A stretch of 41,036 nt of DNA from Pirellulales bacterium (GTDB lineage Bacteria; Planctomycetota; Planctomycetia; Pirellulales; Thermoguttaceae). The notes beneath the pieces are model-generated. The model was not told the origin of the DNA. It saw nothing but the letters and a program-made list of their open reading frames with translations, and did not search any database. The stretch lies in the NCBI GenBank assembly GCA_016936015.1, contig JAFGPV010000176.1:1-41036 (forward strand), written 5' to 3'. Positions 16,320 through 24,116 of the stretch are shown here, in pieces (position 1 is the stretch's first letter; each line of letters begins with the position of its first letter). The position numbers and the translations under genes are program-made.

Positions 16320-18470
16320 TCATTGCACCAACCGCAGCCGAGGATTGCTGATGATTTTCTCAAAGATGTCGGTCAGGCGTTGTTCATATTCGGCGGGATT
16401 TCCGGTGCCGCGGGGGCTTTGGCCGTGCTCGTCGGCGGTGCCGCCCAGCCGGGCCATCCGATCCATGAAATCGTAGTCGGTTCCCAGCCCGACGCCCACG
16501 GGATACAGACTCCATTTTTTCCCCTGGATGATCGCCGCCTGCATCAGAGCCGCGTTGCACCAGTAGGCGCCGTTGTTGTAGTACTCCTGCCGGTCGGGAG
16601 AGTGATTGATGTAGTCGTCGATCACCTTGTTTTTGCTGGAATAGAGGTTCGGCATGCCGTCGGTCAGCAGGACGATGACTTTGTTGGTGGTCTGTCGTCC
16701 TTGCCCGCCTTCCTCTTCCGACTTGATGTGATCGCGGGCGACGATCAGGCCGGTTTCGGTGGCGGTGGTGAGCGTCAGGTCGCCGCAGGCTTGCAGTTGG
16801 GTGCAGGCCTGCATCGCCTGCTCATAACTGCCCGTCAACGATTGCACGACCTGCGGCCCGTCCTGGCTGAGGCTGTCGTAGGTGATCACCGAGACCCAAT
16901 CGCGGTTTCGGGGATCGGGAATGGACTGGTTCCGCTCCTTGACGATCTGCATCGCGGCGATCAAGGCCCGGCGTGCGGAGTGGGTGGGTTGTTCCCGGGG
17001 CGGGAAGAAAAACGTTCCGCCGGCGGTCTCCTCCGAGTGCCAGGGACAATCGTCGCTGAAACGCGAGAGCGGCACGTACCAGCCCTTCAGCGGCTGAACG
17101 TCCCGGCCGTGGTCCATCATGAACTGCACGTAAGTGCGGTAGCCGATCCAGTTGCGGTATCCCCGGGGAACGGAAGAACTGACCTCCGGGAAAGAGGTGG
17201 TGTTCGGATTATTGAAACCCGTGATCCGCCCGCTGTAGAGACTGGGGGGGAGCGTTCCGCGGTTGTTCGGCGGCGTGCCGTAGGCGGCGGCCAACAGCAG
17301 CAGCGGAAAGGTCTGACTCTCCCAACTCCCGGGAGCCATTGCCAGCAGCGGGGCGGGGGATCGACGTCCTGCGAATGCAGTCCGGCCGTACTGGAGATGG
17401 GATTGCCAAGCAATAAACCAGGAGGGCGGAGTTTTCGGGAGGTGATAACCGCTGGGGGGCGATGGTGCGGGAGTTCCACCACCACCACCACTACCTCCTC
17501 CTCCGCCACCTCCTCTGCCACCACCTCCACCGCCGCCACTGGAGGGCTTAATTGTTACGGGAACGCAGAGGTAGTCGAGGTATTTTTCCCAATAGGCGAA
17601 GTTGGCGGAGCTGTCGGGTTTCGGCTGGGCGAGGGGCATCAACCGGGCGATCTGATAGTCGATGATCCACGAATAGGCCTTGAGTTTGCGAGCATTCTCA
17701 TTGTCGCGGGAATCGATGCGATACTGCGCGGGGATGGACTTCTTCGTTAGATATCCGTTGTCTTTGGTCAATTCCGCATAGGCGTATCCGTTTTGCGGAA
17801 CGCCGGCCGGCACACCTAGGTACTCCAACGCGCCGGGATAGGCGCCGAAATTGAAGTCTTGATAGACTCGCCGCTCCAAGTCGCTGCCGATCTCCGGATA
17901 CCCCTGGCTTCCAAAGACGCCGTTGACGGCGTCGGTGGCCCAGCACGGTTCGGTGTCGTCGTTCATCGAGCCGCTCAGATCGACCACGAAGGCGATGTCG
18001 CGCGGGTTGGCCATCGCCACGGCCGAGGCCTGGGAAGCGAAAGACGTCTGATTGAAAATTCTTCCGAAAAACAGAGACCGCTCGCCGCCGGCCAGTTTGT
18101 CGGCGCGGGCGGTGACGCGGACGGCGTTGCCGGGTTCCTTGGAAGGGGTGAAGGTCCGGCGGTTGGCGTCCCAGGCGCCGTACTGCACGTCGGCGTCCCG
18201 CAGGGACACGATTTTTCCCCCGGCGACGTGGTAGCCCGCGTATTGCTGGGCCGTCGCGTACATTTCCTCGCGGGGCAACGCCATCACGGAGGCGGCGGCC
18301 ATCGCCGAGGCGTCCGCCGCGGTCTGCAATTGCGTGCGGACCAACACGATGTATCCCAAGTCCAAAGCGAAGGCGACCATTCCCAGCATAAACACGATCA
18401 GCAATATCGCCAGGAGGATCGTGACGCCGCGGCGCGAGGGTTTTCGGGCGTCGGTAGAACGTGGTTTCAT
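16320..18470 (-). CDS. TadG-like pilus-assembly protein with von Willebrand A domain
   Basis: The amino terminus is a TadE/TadG signal-anchor: a basic stretch ending RRG, then VTILLAILLIVFMLGMVAFA and ALDLGYIVLVRTQLQTAADA with SAMAAASV. A vWA domain follows, with the MIDAS motif DIAFVVDLSGSMNDDT near residue 165 but the matching TDG motif (VIVLLTDGMPN) only near residue 600. About 430 residues are inserted between them, including a run of about 30 mostly glycine residues (17470-17545). The start at 18470 puts the TadG motif at the front; an in-frame ATG at 18524 would add 18 residues. No other tad/flp gene is near. Probably a surface or periplasmic adhesion or assembly factor. Confidence 0.8.
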   Translation of the reverse strand: MKPRSTDARKPSRRGVTILLAILLIVFMLGMVAFALDLGYIVLVRTQLQTAADASAMAAASVMALPREEMYATAQQYAGYHVAGGKIVSLRDADVQYGAWDANRRTFTPSKEPGNAVRVTARADKLAGGERSLFFGRIFNQTSFASQASAVAMANPRDIAFVVDLSGSMNDDTEPCWATDAVNGVFGSQGYPEIGSDLERRVYQDFNFGAYPGALEYLGVPAGVPQNGYAYAELTKDNGYLTKKSIPAQYRIDSRDNENARKLKAYSWIIDYQIARLMPLAQPKPDSSANFAYWEKYLDYLCVPVTIKPSSGGGGGGGRGGGGGGGSGGGGGTPAPSPPSGYHLPKTPPSWFIAWQSHLQYGRTAFAGRRSPAPLLAMAPGSWESQTFPLLLLAAAYGTPPNNRGTLPPSLYSGRITGFNNPNTTSFPEVSSSVPRGYRNWIGYRTYVQFMMDHGRDVQPLKGWYVPLSRFSDDCPWHSEETAGGTFFFPPREQPTHSARRALIAAMQIVKERNQSIPDPRNRDWVSVITYDSLSQDGPQVVQSLTGSYEQAMQACTQLQACGDLTLTTATETGLIVARDHIKSEEEGGQGRQTTNKVIVLLTDGMPNLYSSKNKVIDDYINHSPDRQEYYNNGAYWCNAALMQAAIIQGKKWSLYPVGVGLGTDYDFMDRMARLGGTADEHGQSPRGTGNPAEYEQRLTDIFEKIISNPRLRLVQ

Positions 18471-18653
18471 GGCAGAGTTCCCGGAAGGAGGGGGAAAGTC
18501 GGGATTCCATCGGAACTTTTTCAACTCTCGGTTGGAAAAGACCGTCGGTCAAACGCCGGAGGGCCGAAAGGCCGGAAAATCCCGCGCTATCGGCGCCACC
18601 GGAATGAGAATCTCTCCCATCAACCAGGTCGTTGTTCCCCCGGTTTCGATACT

Positions 18654-20036
18654 TTACAAGAGATAGCTGTGGGCGATGCTCAGGTAGATGAAAATGCCCG
18701 TCAAGTCGACAAAGGTGGCGACGAAGGGGGTGGAGGCGATTCCCGGGTCGATGCCCATCCGCTTGAAAAGCAACGGCAGGAGCGAACCGACCAGCGTTCC
18801 CCAGAGACAGATGGACGCGACGGAGACGGAGATCACCGCCGCCAACTCCCAACGACCGACCGCGGAATCGTTGAGAATCTTTTCCGTCGTGATGGCGGCC
18901 CGAAAGAATCCGATGACTCCCAGGGTCAGTCCGAGGGCCAGACCCATCAGCAGTTCGTGGAGGAAGACGCGGAACCAATCGGGGATCTTGACTTCGCCCA
19001 GGGCCAGTGCCCGGGTGATCAGCGTTGCCGCTTGCGAGCCGGTATTCCCCCCCGTGGAAATGCAGAGCGGAAGAAACATGCTCAACACAATTACGGATTT
19101 GAGGGTTGTCTCGAAAGAAGCCATCAAGTTAAAAGTGAACAGCTCGGCCACGAAGAACAAGGAGAGCCAAAACGCCCGCTTCCGCCAGATGGTGACGAAA
19201 CTGGCCGTCAGATAGCGTTCTTCCATCGGCACGACGCCGCCCAGGCGGTAGGCGTCTTCCGTGGCCTCGTCTTGGACCACGTCGATCACGTCGTCGTGCG
19301 TAATGATCCCCAGCAGCCGGTGCTCGTGGTCCACCACGGGAATGGCCAGCAAATCGTAATCGGCCACCTTCCGGGCGACTTCTTCCTGGTCTTCGTTGAC
19401 GTCGGCGGTGACCAGGTCGCGCTCCATCAGGTCGCGGACCGGAGTGTCCGGACGCTTCAAGGCGGAGACCAACTGGCGGGCGGAAACCAGGCCCAGCAGG
19501 TGCTCCTCGTCGTCGGTGACGTAAATGTAATAAATCGTCTCCAGGTCGCTGGTGCCCGCCTGCCGGCCGATCTCGTCCAAAGCCTCCCGGACGGTCAAGT
19601 CTTCGCTGATGTGCGCGAAATCGGTGGTCATCACCGCCCCGGCCGTGTTTTCGGGATATGCGCGGAGCCGGAGGATGTCGCGCCGCTCGGGAGCGGGCAC
19701 CAGCGGCAGCAACTCGTCGACCACTTCGGGATCGACCTCCTTGAGGATGTCGACGCGGTCGTCGGGGGGCAGATGGCCGATGAACCGGGCCATCTCCGCG
19801 CGATCGACGCGCCGGATCAATTCGATCTGCATCTCCCGGTCGAAATAACTGAAGATCTGCACCCGCAGCGGCAGCTCGGCGTGCTTGAGCACATCCCAGG
19901 CCTCCAGCGGCGAAAGCCCCTCCATAAACTCCGCCGTCCGCGCCGGGTGCAACGCCGTGCAAAACTCCTCCAACTCGGCGGCGTTGTTCTCCGCCAGCAT
20001 CTCCCGCAACTCGGGTAAATAAAGCGTGTTGACCAT
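18654..20036 (-). CDS. mgtE: Magnesium transporter MgtE
   Basis: MgtE is a Mg2+ channel of the inner membrane gated by its cytoplasmic part. The amino-terminal helical domain (LREMLAENNAAELEEFCTAL with GHLPPDDRVDILKEVDPEVV) is followed by a CBS pair (AGAVMTTDFAHISEDLTVRE, then DLVTADVNEDQEEVARKVAD), a connecting helix, and five membrane spans (from WLSLFFVAELFTFNLMASF to the end at SIAHSYLL). The pore-region signature CISTGGNTGSQAATLITRAL is intact. GGAAGGTGA lies about 5 nt before the ATG at 20036; a longer in-frame start at 20108 would read through a palindromic repeat. I see no M-box riboswitch in the short leader. Confidence 0.95.
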   Translation of the reverse strand: MVNTLYLPELREMLAENNAAELEEFCTALHPARTAEFMEGLSPLEAWDVLKHAELPLRVQIFSYFDREMQIELIRRVDRAEMARFIGHLPPDDRVDILKEVDPEVVDELLPLVPAPERRDILRLRAYPENTAGAVMTTDFAHISEDLTVREALDEIGRQAGTSDLETIYYIYVTDDEEHLLGLVSARQLVSALKRPDTPVRDLMERDLVTADVNEDQEEVARKVADYDLLAIPVVDHEHRLLGIITHDDVIDVVQDEATEDAYRLGGVVPMEERYLTASFVTIWRKRAFWLSLFFVAELFTFNLMASFETTLKSVIVLSMFLPLCISTGGNTGSQAATLITRALALGEVKIPDWFRVFLHELLMGLALGLTLGVIGFFRAAITTEKILNDSAVGRWELAAVISVSVASICLWGTLVGSLLPLLFKRMGIDPGIASTPFVATFVDLTGIFIYLSIAHSYLL

Positions 20037-20061
20037 GACGTCACCTTCCACTTTTCCCGTT

Positions 20062-20133
20062 TGTAGGAGGCGGCTCCTGCCGCCGATTGCAGTTTTTTTC
20101 GACTCCAATCGGCGGCGGGAGCCGCCTCCTACA
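20062..20133. repeat. TGTAGGAGGCGGCTCC inverted repeat pair
   Basis: Arms 20062-20089 and 20106-20133 (28 bp) are inverted copies with one mismatch. A T7 run (20093-20099) lies in the spacer. It lies just upstream of mgtE; a solo arm is at 1668. Confidence 0.85.
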
Positions 20134-20173
20134 GACGGATATCAACCTTATTTATCTTAATCTACAAACTGGA

Positions 20174-21094
20174 TTAGTTGATCCTAACCGCAAACCGTTC
20201 CGCCTGCCGCACCAGGTCTACGCCCGTCCGGCGGTTCCACTCCTGCAACAGCCGCCGATAGACCGGGCCGGGGCGGCCGTCGGCGATCGGTCGGCCGTCC
20301 AGCCGCGTGACCGGCAGCAGGCAAAACGGCGTGCTCGTAAGCAGCACCTCGTCGGCCGCCGCCACCTCCTCGGGCGAAAAATTCCGTTCCGTACACTCGA
20401 TTTTCAATTCGGCGGCAATACTAAAGGTTTCTGCCAAGCTGATACCGTGCAGGATCTTTCCGAGCGGCGGGGAGAGCAATCCTTCGTTTTTCCGGTAAAT
20501 CACCACGTTGGCCGTCGAGGCCTCCAGGACCCATCCCTCCCGGTCCAACAGCAGCGCCCGGGCGCCCGGTTCTTGCCGCGCGGCGTGGCGATCGGCCAAA
20601 AAATAGTGCATCCGGCTGCGGCACTTCAACTCGGTCGGCCAGCAGGTCGGCGGCACCTGCTCGACCGGCGTGACGGCCAGGGCCTCGCCCGTCTCATACT
20701 TCTTCGCCCACTGGGCAAATAGCAAGGGATTGGTGTGCAGACAGACCGTCGGCCGCGCCGTTTCGTTCAAACAGTAGGCGGGATGCTCCCCCGGGGTGAC
20801 AAACAACGACAGCCGGAGATCATCTCCCGGCGCAAGCAGCCGGTGATTCCGGACCACCGCCTCCTCGGCCAGCCCTTTCCACTCCGTCCGACTCAGGCCT
20901 GGATCGACGCCGATCAGGGTCAGCGAATGTTCCAAGCGGGCCAAGTGGTCGTCCAGCCGAAACAGCCGTCCGCCAAAGGTCCGCAACTGCTCGGCGACCG
21001 TCGCGCCGAGCACGAATCCGGCGTCGCTCAGCGATACGGCAACCTCCGAGGCCGGCAGCCACCGGCCGTTGTAATACGCTTGGGCTTCTTCCAT
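20174..21094 (-). CDS. Class IV aminotransferase / aminodeoxychorismate lyase-like PLP enzyme
   Basis: This is a fold-type IV PLP enzyme of about 306 residues: AYYNGRWLPASEVAVSLSDA, GATVAEQLRTFGGRLFRLDD, HLARLEHSLTLIG, the catalytic-lysine region ELKCRSRMHYFLADRHA, and the cofactor-phosphate segments GWVLEASTANVVIYRK and AAADEVLLTSTPFCLLPVTR. The family includes branched-chain and D-amino acid aminotransferases and 4-amino-4-deoxychorismate lyase. A separate canonical IlvE is at 27049, so this one probably serves another substrate; folate synthesis (PabC) is one option. The start is uncertain: ATG at 21094 or GTG at 21112, neither with a good ribosome-binding site. Confidence 0.8.
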   Translation of the reverse strand: MEEAQAYYNGRWLPASEVAVSLSDAGFVLGATVAEQLRTFGGRLFRLDDHLARLEHSLTLIGVDPGLSRTEWKGLAEEAVVRNHRLLAPGDDLRLSLFVTPGEHPAYCLNETARPTVCLHTNPLLFAQWAKKYETGEALAVTPVEQVPPTCWPTELKCRSRMHYFLADRHAARQEPGARALLLDREGWVLEASTANVVIYRKNEGLLSPPLGKILHGISLAETFSIAAELKIECTERNFSPEEVAAADEVLLTSTPFCLLPVTRLDGRPIADGRPGPVYRRLLQEWNRRTGVDLVRQAERFAVRIN

Positions 21095-21211
21095 CCGGAT
21101 ATTATGGCCCACAATAGGAGGGCAGGCCAGGGGATTAATGCGACCTTGACAGGGAAAGAGATACTGTTAAGCCCTGGCAATCTTCTGTTTCTGCAAAGCG
21201 GCGGAATCCGC

Positions 21212-22165
21212 TCAGGGAAATACCACCGCTTGCAGTTGATGCAACAGACCGGAGCAGTACAGGTATCCTTCCCAGCGGTGTTCCTTGCCGACGGAGCAGG
21301 AGACATCGACGAGATCCACCTTTTCCGGATCGGCGAGGCAGGCCGGGCCTACGTAGCCGAGGGCCTCGGGGCCGCCGCGGCCGTAGAGCCGGGGATACCA
21401 CCGCAGCACCGGATCGCAGCCGTTGCACGTGATCCACATCGTTTGGACCTGCGAGAGGGCCAGACCGTTGCGCTGCCCGGGGGAGAGCCAATGACAGTCC
21501 AAGGCGCCGGCGACCAGAAAAGCGTGAACGGGAGCGGGGCGGGCTGGGGATTCCGGATTTTCTTCCGCCCCGGGCAATTGCCGGCCGGCCAGGCGGCCGC
21601 CCGCCAAAAGGTGCAATCCGCCGGTGATGATCCGGGCGCCGAAACTATAGCCAACTAAACTCACCGGCGCGGCGGGATTCAAACGCCGGAGGCTATCAGC
21701 CAGGTAATAGCTTTGGGCGTCGCTGTAGCAGGCCTTGGTTTGGGCGTCCGGGCGGTTGCGGCGTGAAATCCGGTCGCTGGGCCACGACCAGATCGCCAGG
21801 CGGAACGGCCGGCCCTCGGAGCACTTCTTCAAATGCCGATAGATCGGCCAGGCGAAGTTGACGTCCTCGCCCGCCGAAACGCGGTTGCCGTGAACGACGA
21901 ATACCGTCGGCCGGGCGTCGGACCGCTCCTTGTAAAACGATTCGGCCTCCGCCGGTTCCCAGCGGCAGTCCGGGCCGCGGCGCCAGTAGCGAATCCGCGT
22001 CTTCCCGGTCTCCAGATCGCCGCAGAGCGTCGCACACCGCGTGCTGAGCAACCACGCCTCCGACGTTTCCTCTTCGGCCGGCGGAAAGGGATTATTGTGA
22101 GAGAGTCCCACCGCCGGACAAAGCAGCAGCAAGAAGGCGAGGACCGTCCGGAACTTGGATTTCAT
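21212..22165 (-). CDS. Exported alpha/beta hydrolase-like protein
   Basis: A signal peptide (KSKFRTVLAFLLLLCPAVGL) precedes a domain with alpha/beta-hydrolase landmarks: TVFVVHGNRVSAGEDVNFAW (the oxyanion strand with HG), FRLAIWSWPSDRI, and a nucleophile elbow LVGYSFGARIITGGLHLLAG (GYSFG, serine as nucleophile). LVAGALDCHWL could carry the acid, and a late histidine (GKEHRWEGYLYC) may complete the triad. It resembles the DUF900-type hydrolases. Seven or more cysteines in the mature protein suggest disulphides outside the cytoplasm. The ATG at 22165 begins the signal peptide; AGGAACTG lies upstream. The substrate is unknown. Confidence 0.75.
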   Translation of the reverse strand: MKSKFRTVLAFLLLLCPAVGLSHNNPFPPAEEETSEAWLLSTRCATLCGDLETGKTRIRYWRRGPDCRWEPAEAESFYKERSDARPTVFVVHGNRVSAGEDVNFAWPIYRHLKKCSEGRPFRLAIWSWPSDRISRRNRPDAQTKACYSDAQSYYLADSLRRLNPAAPVSLVGYSFGARIITGGLHLLAGGRLAGRQLPGAEENPESPARPAPVHAFLVAGALDCHWLSPGQRNGLALSQVQTMWITCNGCDPVLRWYPRLYGRGGPEALGYVGPACLADPEKVDLVDVSCSVGKEHRWEGYLYCSGLLHQLQAVVFP

Positions 22166-22192
22166 TAGATCAGTTCCTGAAATACTTGTCGT

Positions 22193-22262
22193 AACGCCCT
22201 GGGATGGCAATCCCGGGGGAGATCCGTTTCGCGTTGCACCCTCGGAATTGCCATCCCGGGGC
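22193..22262. repeat. AACGCCCTGGGATGGCAATCCCGGGG paired repeat
   Basis: Arms around 22193-22219 and 22244-22262 are inverted relatives containing GATGGCAATCCCGGGG and TTGCCATCCCGGGGC. The same family is at 26198-26272. It lies upstream of the hydrolase gene. Confidence 0.8.
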
Positions 22263-22411
22263 ATTGTATGGGGCGGTACCCTGAACGGAGTCTCCGGGTG
22301 CCTTCCTACAGTTTTCCTCATCCGCAGGGCCTATGTAATTGTAGCTTATAATCTACACGGCATGTTGAAAAAAGTCATTTTGGGGTTTTTAGGAAAAAGT
22401 GCCCGTTGCGT

Positions 22412-22439
22412 TTGCACAACCCGGTTCCTGGTGTAGAGT
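22412..22439 (+). promoter_or_regulatory. Possible sigma-70 promoter of the lipoprotein gene
   Basis: TTGCAC (22412-22417) and TAGAGT (22434-22439) are separated by 16 bp and lie about 55 bp upstream of the ATG at 22494. The match is moderate. Confidence 0.35.
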
Positions 22440-22493
22440 ATCTTTAGCGACAGCTTTGCCGGAACGAGACTGTTTCGATGGGAGAATCGGACA

Positions 22494-22751
22494 ATGAAGA
22501 GGCTAATGATTTTAGCGGTGGTAACGTTGCTGACGGGCAGTTCGGTCGGCTGCGGATTGTGTCGGTGGCCGTGGAATCGCGGGACGAGTTACGTCCAGTG
22601 TCCTCCGGCGGTCACCTACACCGATCCTTGCGCGGCAACCTGCACGACGAGTTGTTGTGCCGCGCCGGTCGGCGTCTGCGATCCGTGCTGCGCGGCACCG
22701 GTCGTCACGACACCCGGTCCCGTAACATACACCCCCGCCCCGACCCAATAA
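22494..22751 (+). CDS. Small Cys-rich lipoprotein
   Basis: This 85-residue protein has a type II signal peptide (MKRLMILAVVTLLTGSSVGC) with the lipobox cysteine at residue 20. The mature part is short and rich in Cys, Pro and Thr: about a dozen cysteines, including repeated CAAP blocks (CCAAPVGVCDPCCAAPVVTT). Such proteins probably sit on the outer or inner membrane as structural or metal-binding elements; planctomycetes have many Cys-rich envelope proteins. A GGAG lies about 13 nt before the ATG. The next gene on the strand is pfkA, 236 bp on, behind a strong hairpin. Confidence 0.75.
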   Translation: MKRLMILAVVTLLTGSSVGCGLCRWPWNRGTSYVQCPPAVTYTDPCAATCTTSCCAAPVGVCDPCCAAPVVTTPGPVTYTPAPTQ

Positions 22752-22919
22752 TCGCTTGCCGGAAGGTAGCGCAGCAAACCCGAGGCGCAGCCAAGGCCGA
22801 CGATGATTTCCGGGTTCCCCTGACCGCGGGAAGCCGTTTCCCTTCAGGGAACGTTCCCGCGGAAGCCCCGATCGGAAATCACCAGAACGAGACCCAACCT
22901 CCCTTTGGGTTTCCTCCAC

Positions 22920-22984
22920 AACCCTTTCCTCCCGTGCTCCGCGTGCCATCCTGAACACGCCTGGCACGGAGGAAAGGGTTTTTT
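22920..22984 (+). promoter_or_regulatory. Terminator-like hairpin enclosing the pfkA ribosome-binding site
   Basis: The 5' arm 22920-22937 pairs with 22964-22980 in a 17-bp stem with one bulged C, and an inner 5-bp stem (22941-22945 with 22956-22960) extends it. Six T follow (22979-22984), so it can act as an intrinsic terminator for the lipoprotein gene. The 3' arm contains GGAGGAAAGG, the only Shine-Dalgarno sequence before the pfkA ATG at 22988, so the folded form would also block pfkA translation. Confidence 0.75.
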
Positions 22985-22987
22985 CCT

Positions 22988-24106
22988 ATGCGATACGTCG
23001 GAATTCTCACCAGCGGAGGCGACTGTCCGGGTCTGAACGCCGCGATCCGGGGCGTATGCCGCGCGGGGGAAGAGGCCTTCGGGCTCCGGTTCATCGGATT
23101 CTGCGACGGATTCCGGGGCCTGGTTCAGGACCGGACGCTGGTACTGGGGAGCCGGGAACTCTCCGGGATCCTGGCTGACGGGGGCACGATTCTCGGCACC
23201 AGCCGCGATAAACCGCATCGGATGCTGATCGACGGAAAAGTCCGCGACATGACTGACGCCGCGGCGGCCGCCTACCGGCGGCATCATCTGGAAGCCTTGG
23301 TCTGCATCGGCGGCGGCGGCACGCAGAAAAACGCCCTCCGCCTGAAAAAGGCCGGACTGAACGTCGTCACCCTCCCGAAAACCATCGACAACGACATCGT
23401 CCTGACGGACGTCAGCTTCGGCTTCGACACGGCCCTGGGCATCGTCGCCGAAGCAGTCGATCGGCTCCACAGCACCGCCATGAGCCATCGGCGGATTATC
23501 GTCGTCGAGGTGATGGGACACCGCGCCGGATGGCTGGCCCTGGGGGGCGGAATCGCTGGCGGCGCCGACGTCATTCTGATCCCCGAAATCCCCTACGATC
23601 CCGACGCCGTCGCCCGGGCGATCTCGCGGCGGAACCGCGCGGGAAAGACCTTCAGCATCGTCGTGATCGCCGAAGGCGCCATGTCGCAGAACGAGGCCCG
23701 GAAGGTCAGCCATCTGGCCGCCGCCAAGGAAAAGGCGAAGACCAAATCGAAAAAGCGGGAAGCCTCGGAGAAATTGGATCGCTTCCACCAACAACACGTC
23801 AGCCACACCGTCCGCTTGACGCGCCGCTTGGAGAAGCTCACCGGCCTGGAATCGCGGTTGACCATTCTCGGCCACCTGCAACGGGGCGGCACCCCCTCGG
23901 CCTTCGACCGCGTTCTGGCCACCCGCTTGGGAACCGCCTGCGCCGAATTCCTGCACTGCCGGCAGTACGGCGTGATGATCGCCGCCCGGGGAAACGCCTC
24001 CCAGGCCGTGGCGCTCGAACAGGTGGCCGGCAAGAAAAACGTCGTCCCCTTGAACCACAGTTGGGTCAGGGCGGCGCGCCAGGTCGGAACCTGTCTGGGC
24101 GATTGA
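22988..24106 (+). CDS. pfkA: 6-phosphofructokinase
   Basis: The enzyme phosphorylates fructose 6-phosphate at C1, the committed step of glycolysis. Landmarks: [20 protein letters not shown] at the start, [12 protein letters not shown], the catalytic loop [20 protein letters not shown] with the conserved aspartates, [20 protein letters not shown], and [20 protein letters not shown]. The phosphodonor loop reads [10 protein letters not shown] where most ATP enzymes have GGDGS/T and PPi enzymes GGDDS; a Gly replaces the usual first Asp. Related sequences with GGNGT are known, so it is probably active, but the donor (ATP or PPi) cannot be settled. A Lys-rich insertion ([20 protein letters not shown]) sits around residues 242-261. 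Translation may be controlled by the hairpin just upstream. Confidence 0.9.
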   Translation: MRYVGILTSGGDCPGLNAAIRGVCRAGEEAFGLRFIGFCDGFRGLVQDRTLVLGSRELSGILADGGTILGTSRDKPHRMLIDGKVRDMTDAAAAAYRRHHLEALVCIGGGGTQKNALRLKKAGLNVVTLPKTIDNDIVLTDVSFGFDTALGIVAEAVDRLHSTAMSHRRIIVVEVMGHRAGWLALGGGIAGGADVILIPEIPYDPDAVARAISRRNRAGKTFSIVVIAEGAMSQNEARKVSHLAAAKEKAKTKSKKREASEKLDRFHQQHVSHTVRLTRRLEKLTGLESRLTILGHLQRGGTPSAFDRVLATRLGTACAEFLHCRQYGVMIAARGNASQAVALEQVAGKKNVVPLNHSWVRAARQVGTCLGD

Positions 24107-24116
24107 GTAATCGGGG

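Noticed and set aside
18540-18620. Possible c-di-GMP (GEMM) riboswitch by the TadG-like gene
   Set aside because: A GGCCGAAAGGCCGG hairpin is present but the conserved GEMM core is not, and on the plus strand no gene follows.
17859-20018. 719-codon open frame on the plus strand opposite mgtE and the TadG-like gene
   Set aside because: It is antisense to two well-recognised genes, spans the gap between them, and shows the His/Asp/Gly-rich composition of a high-G+C shadow frame.
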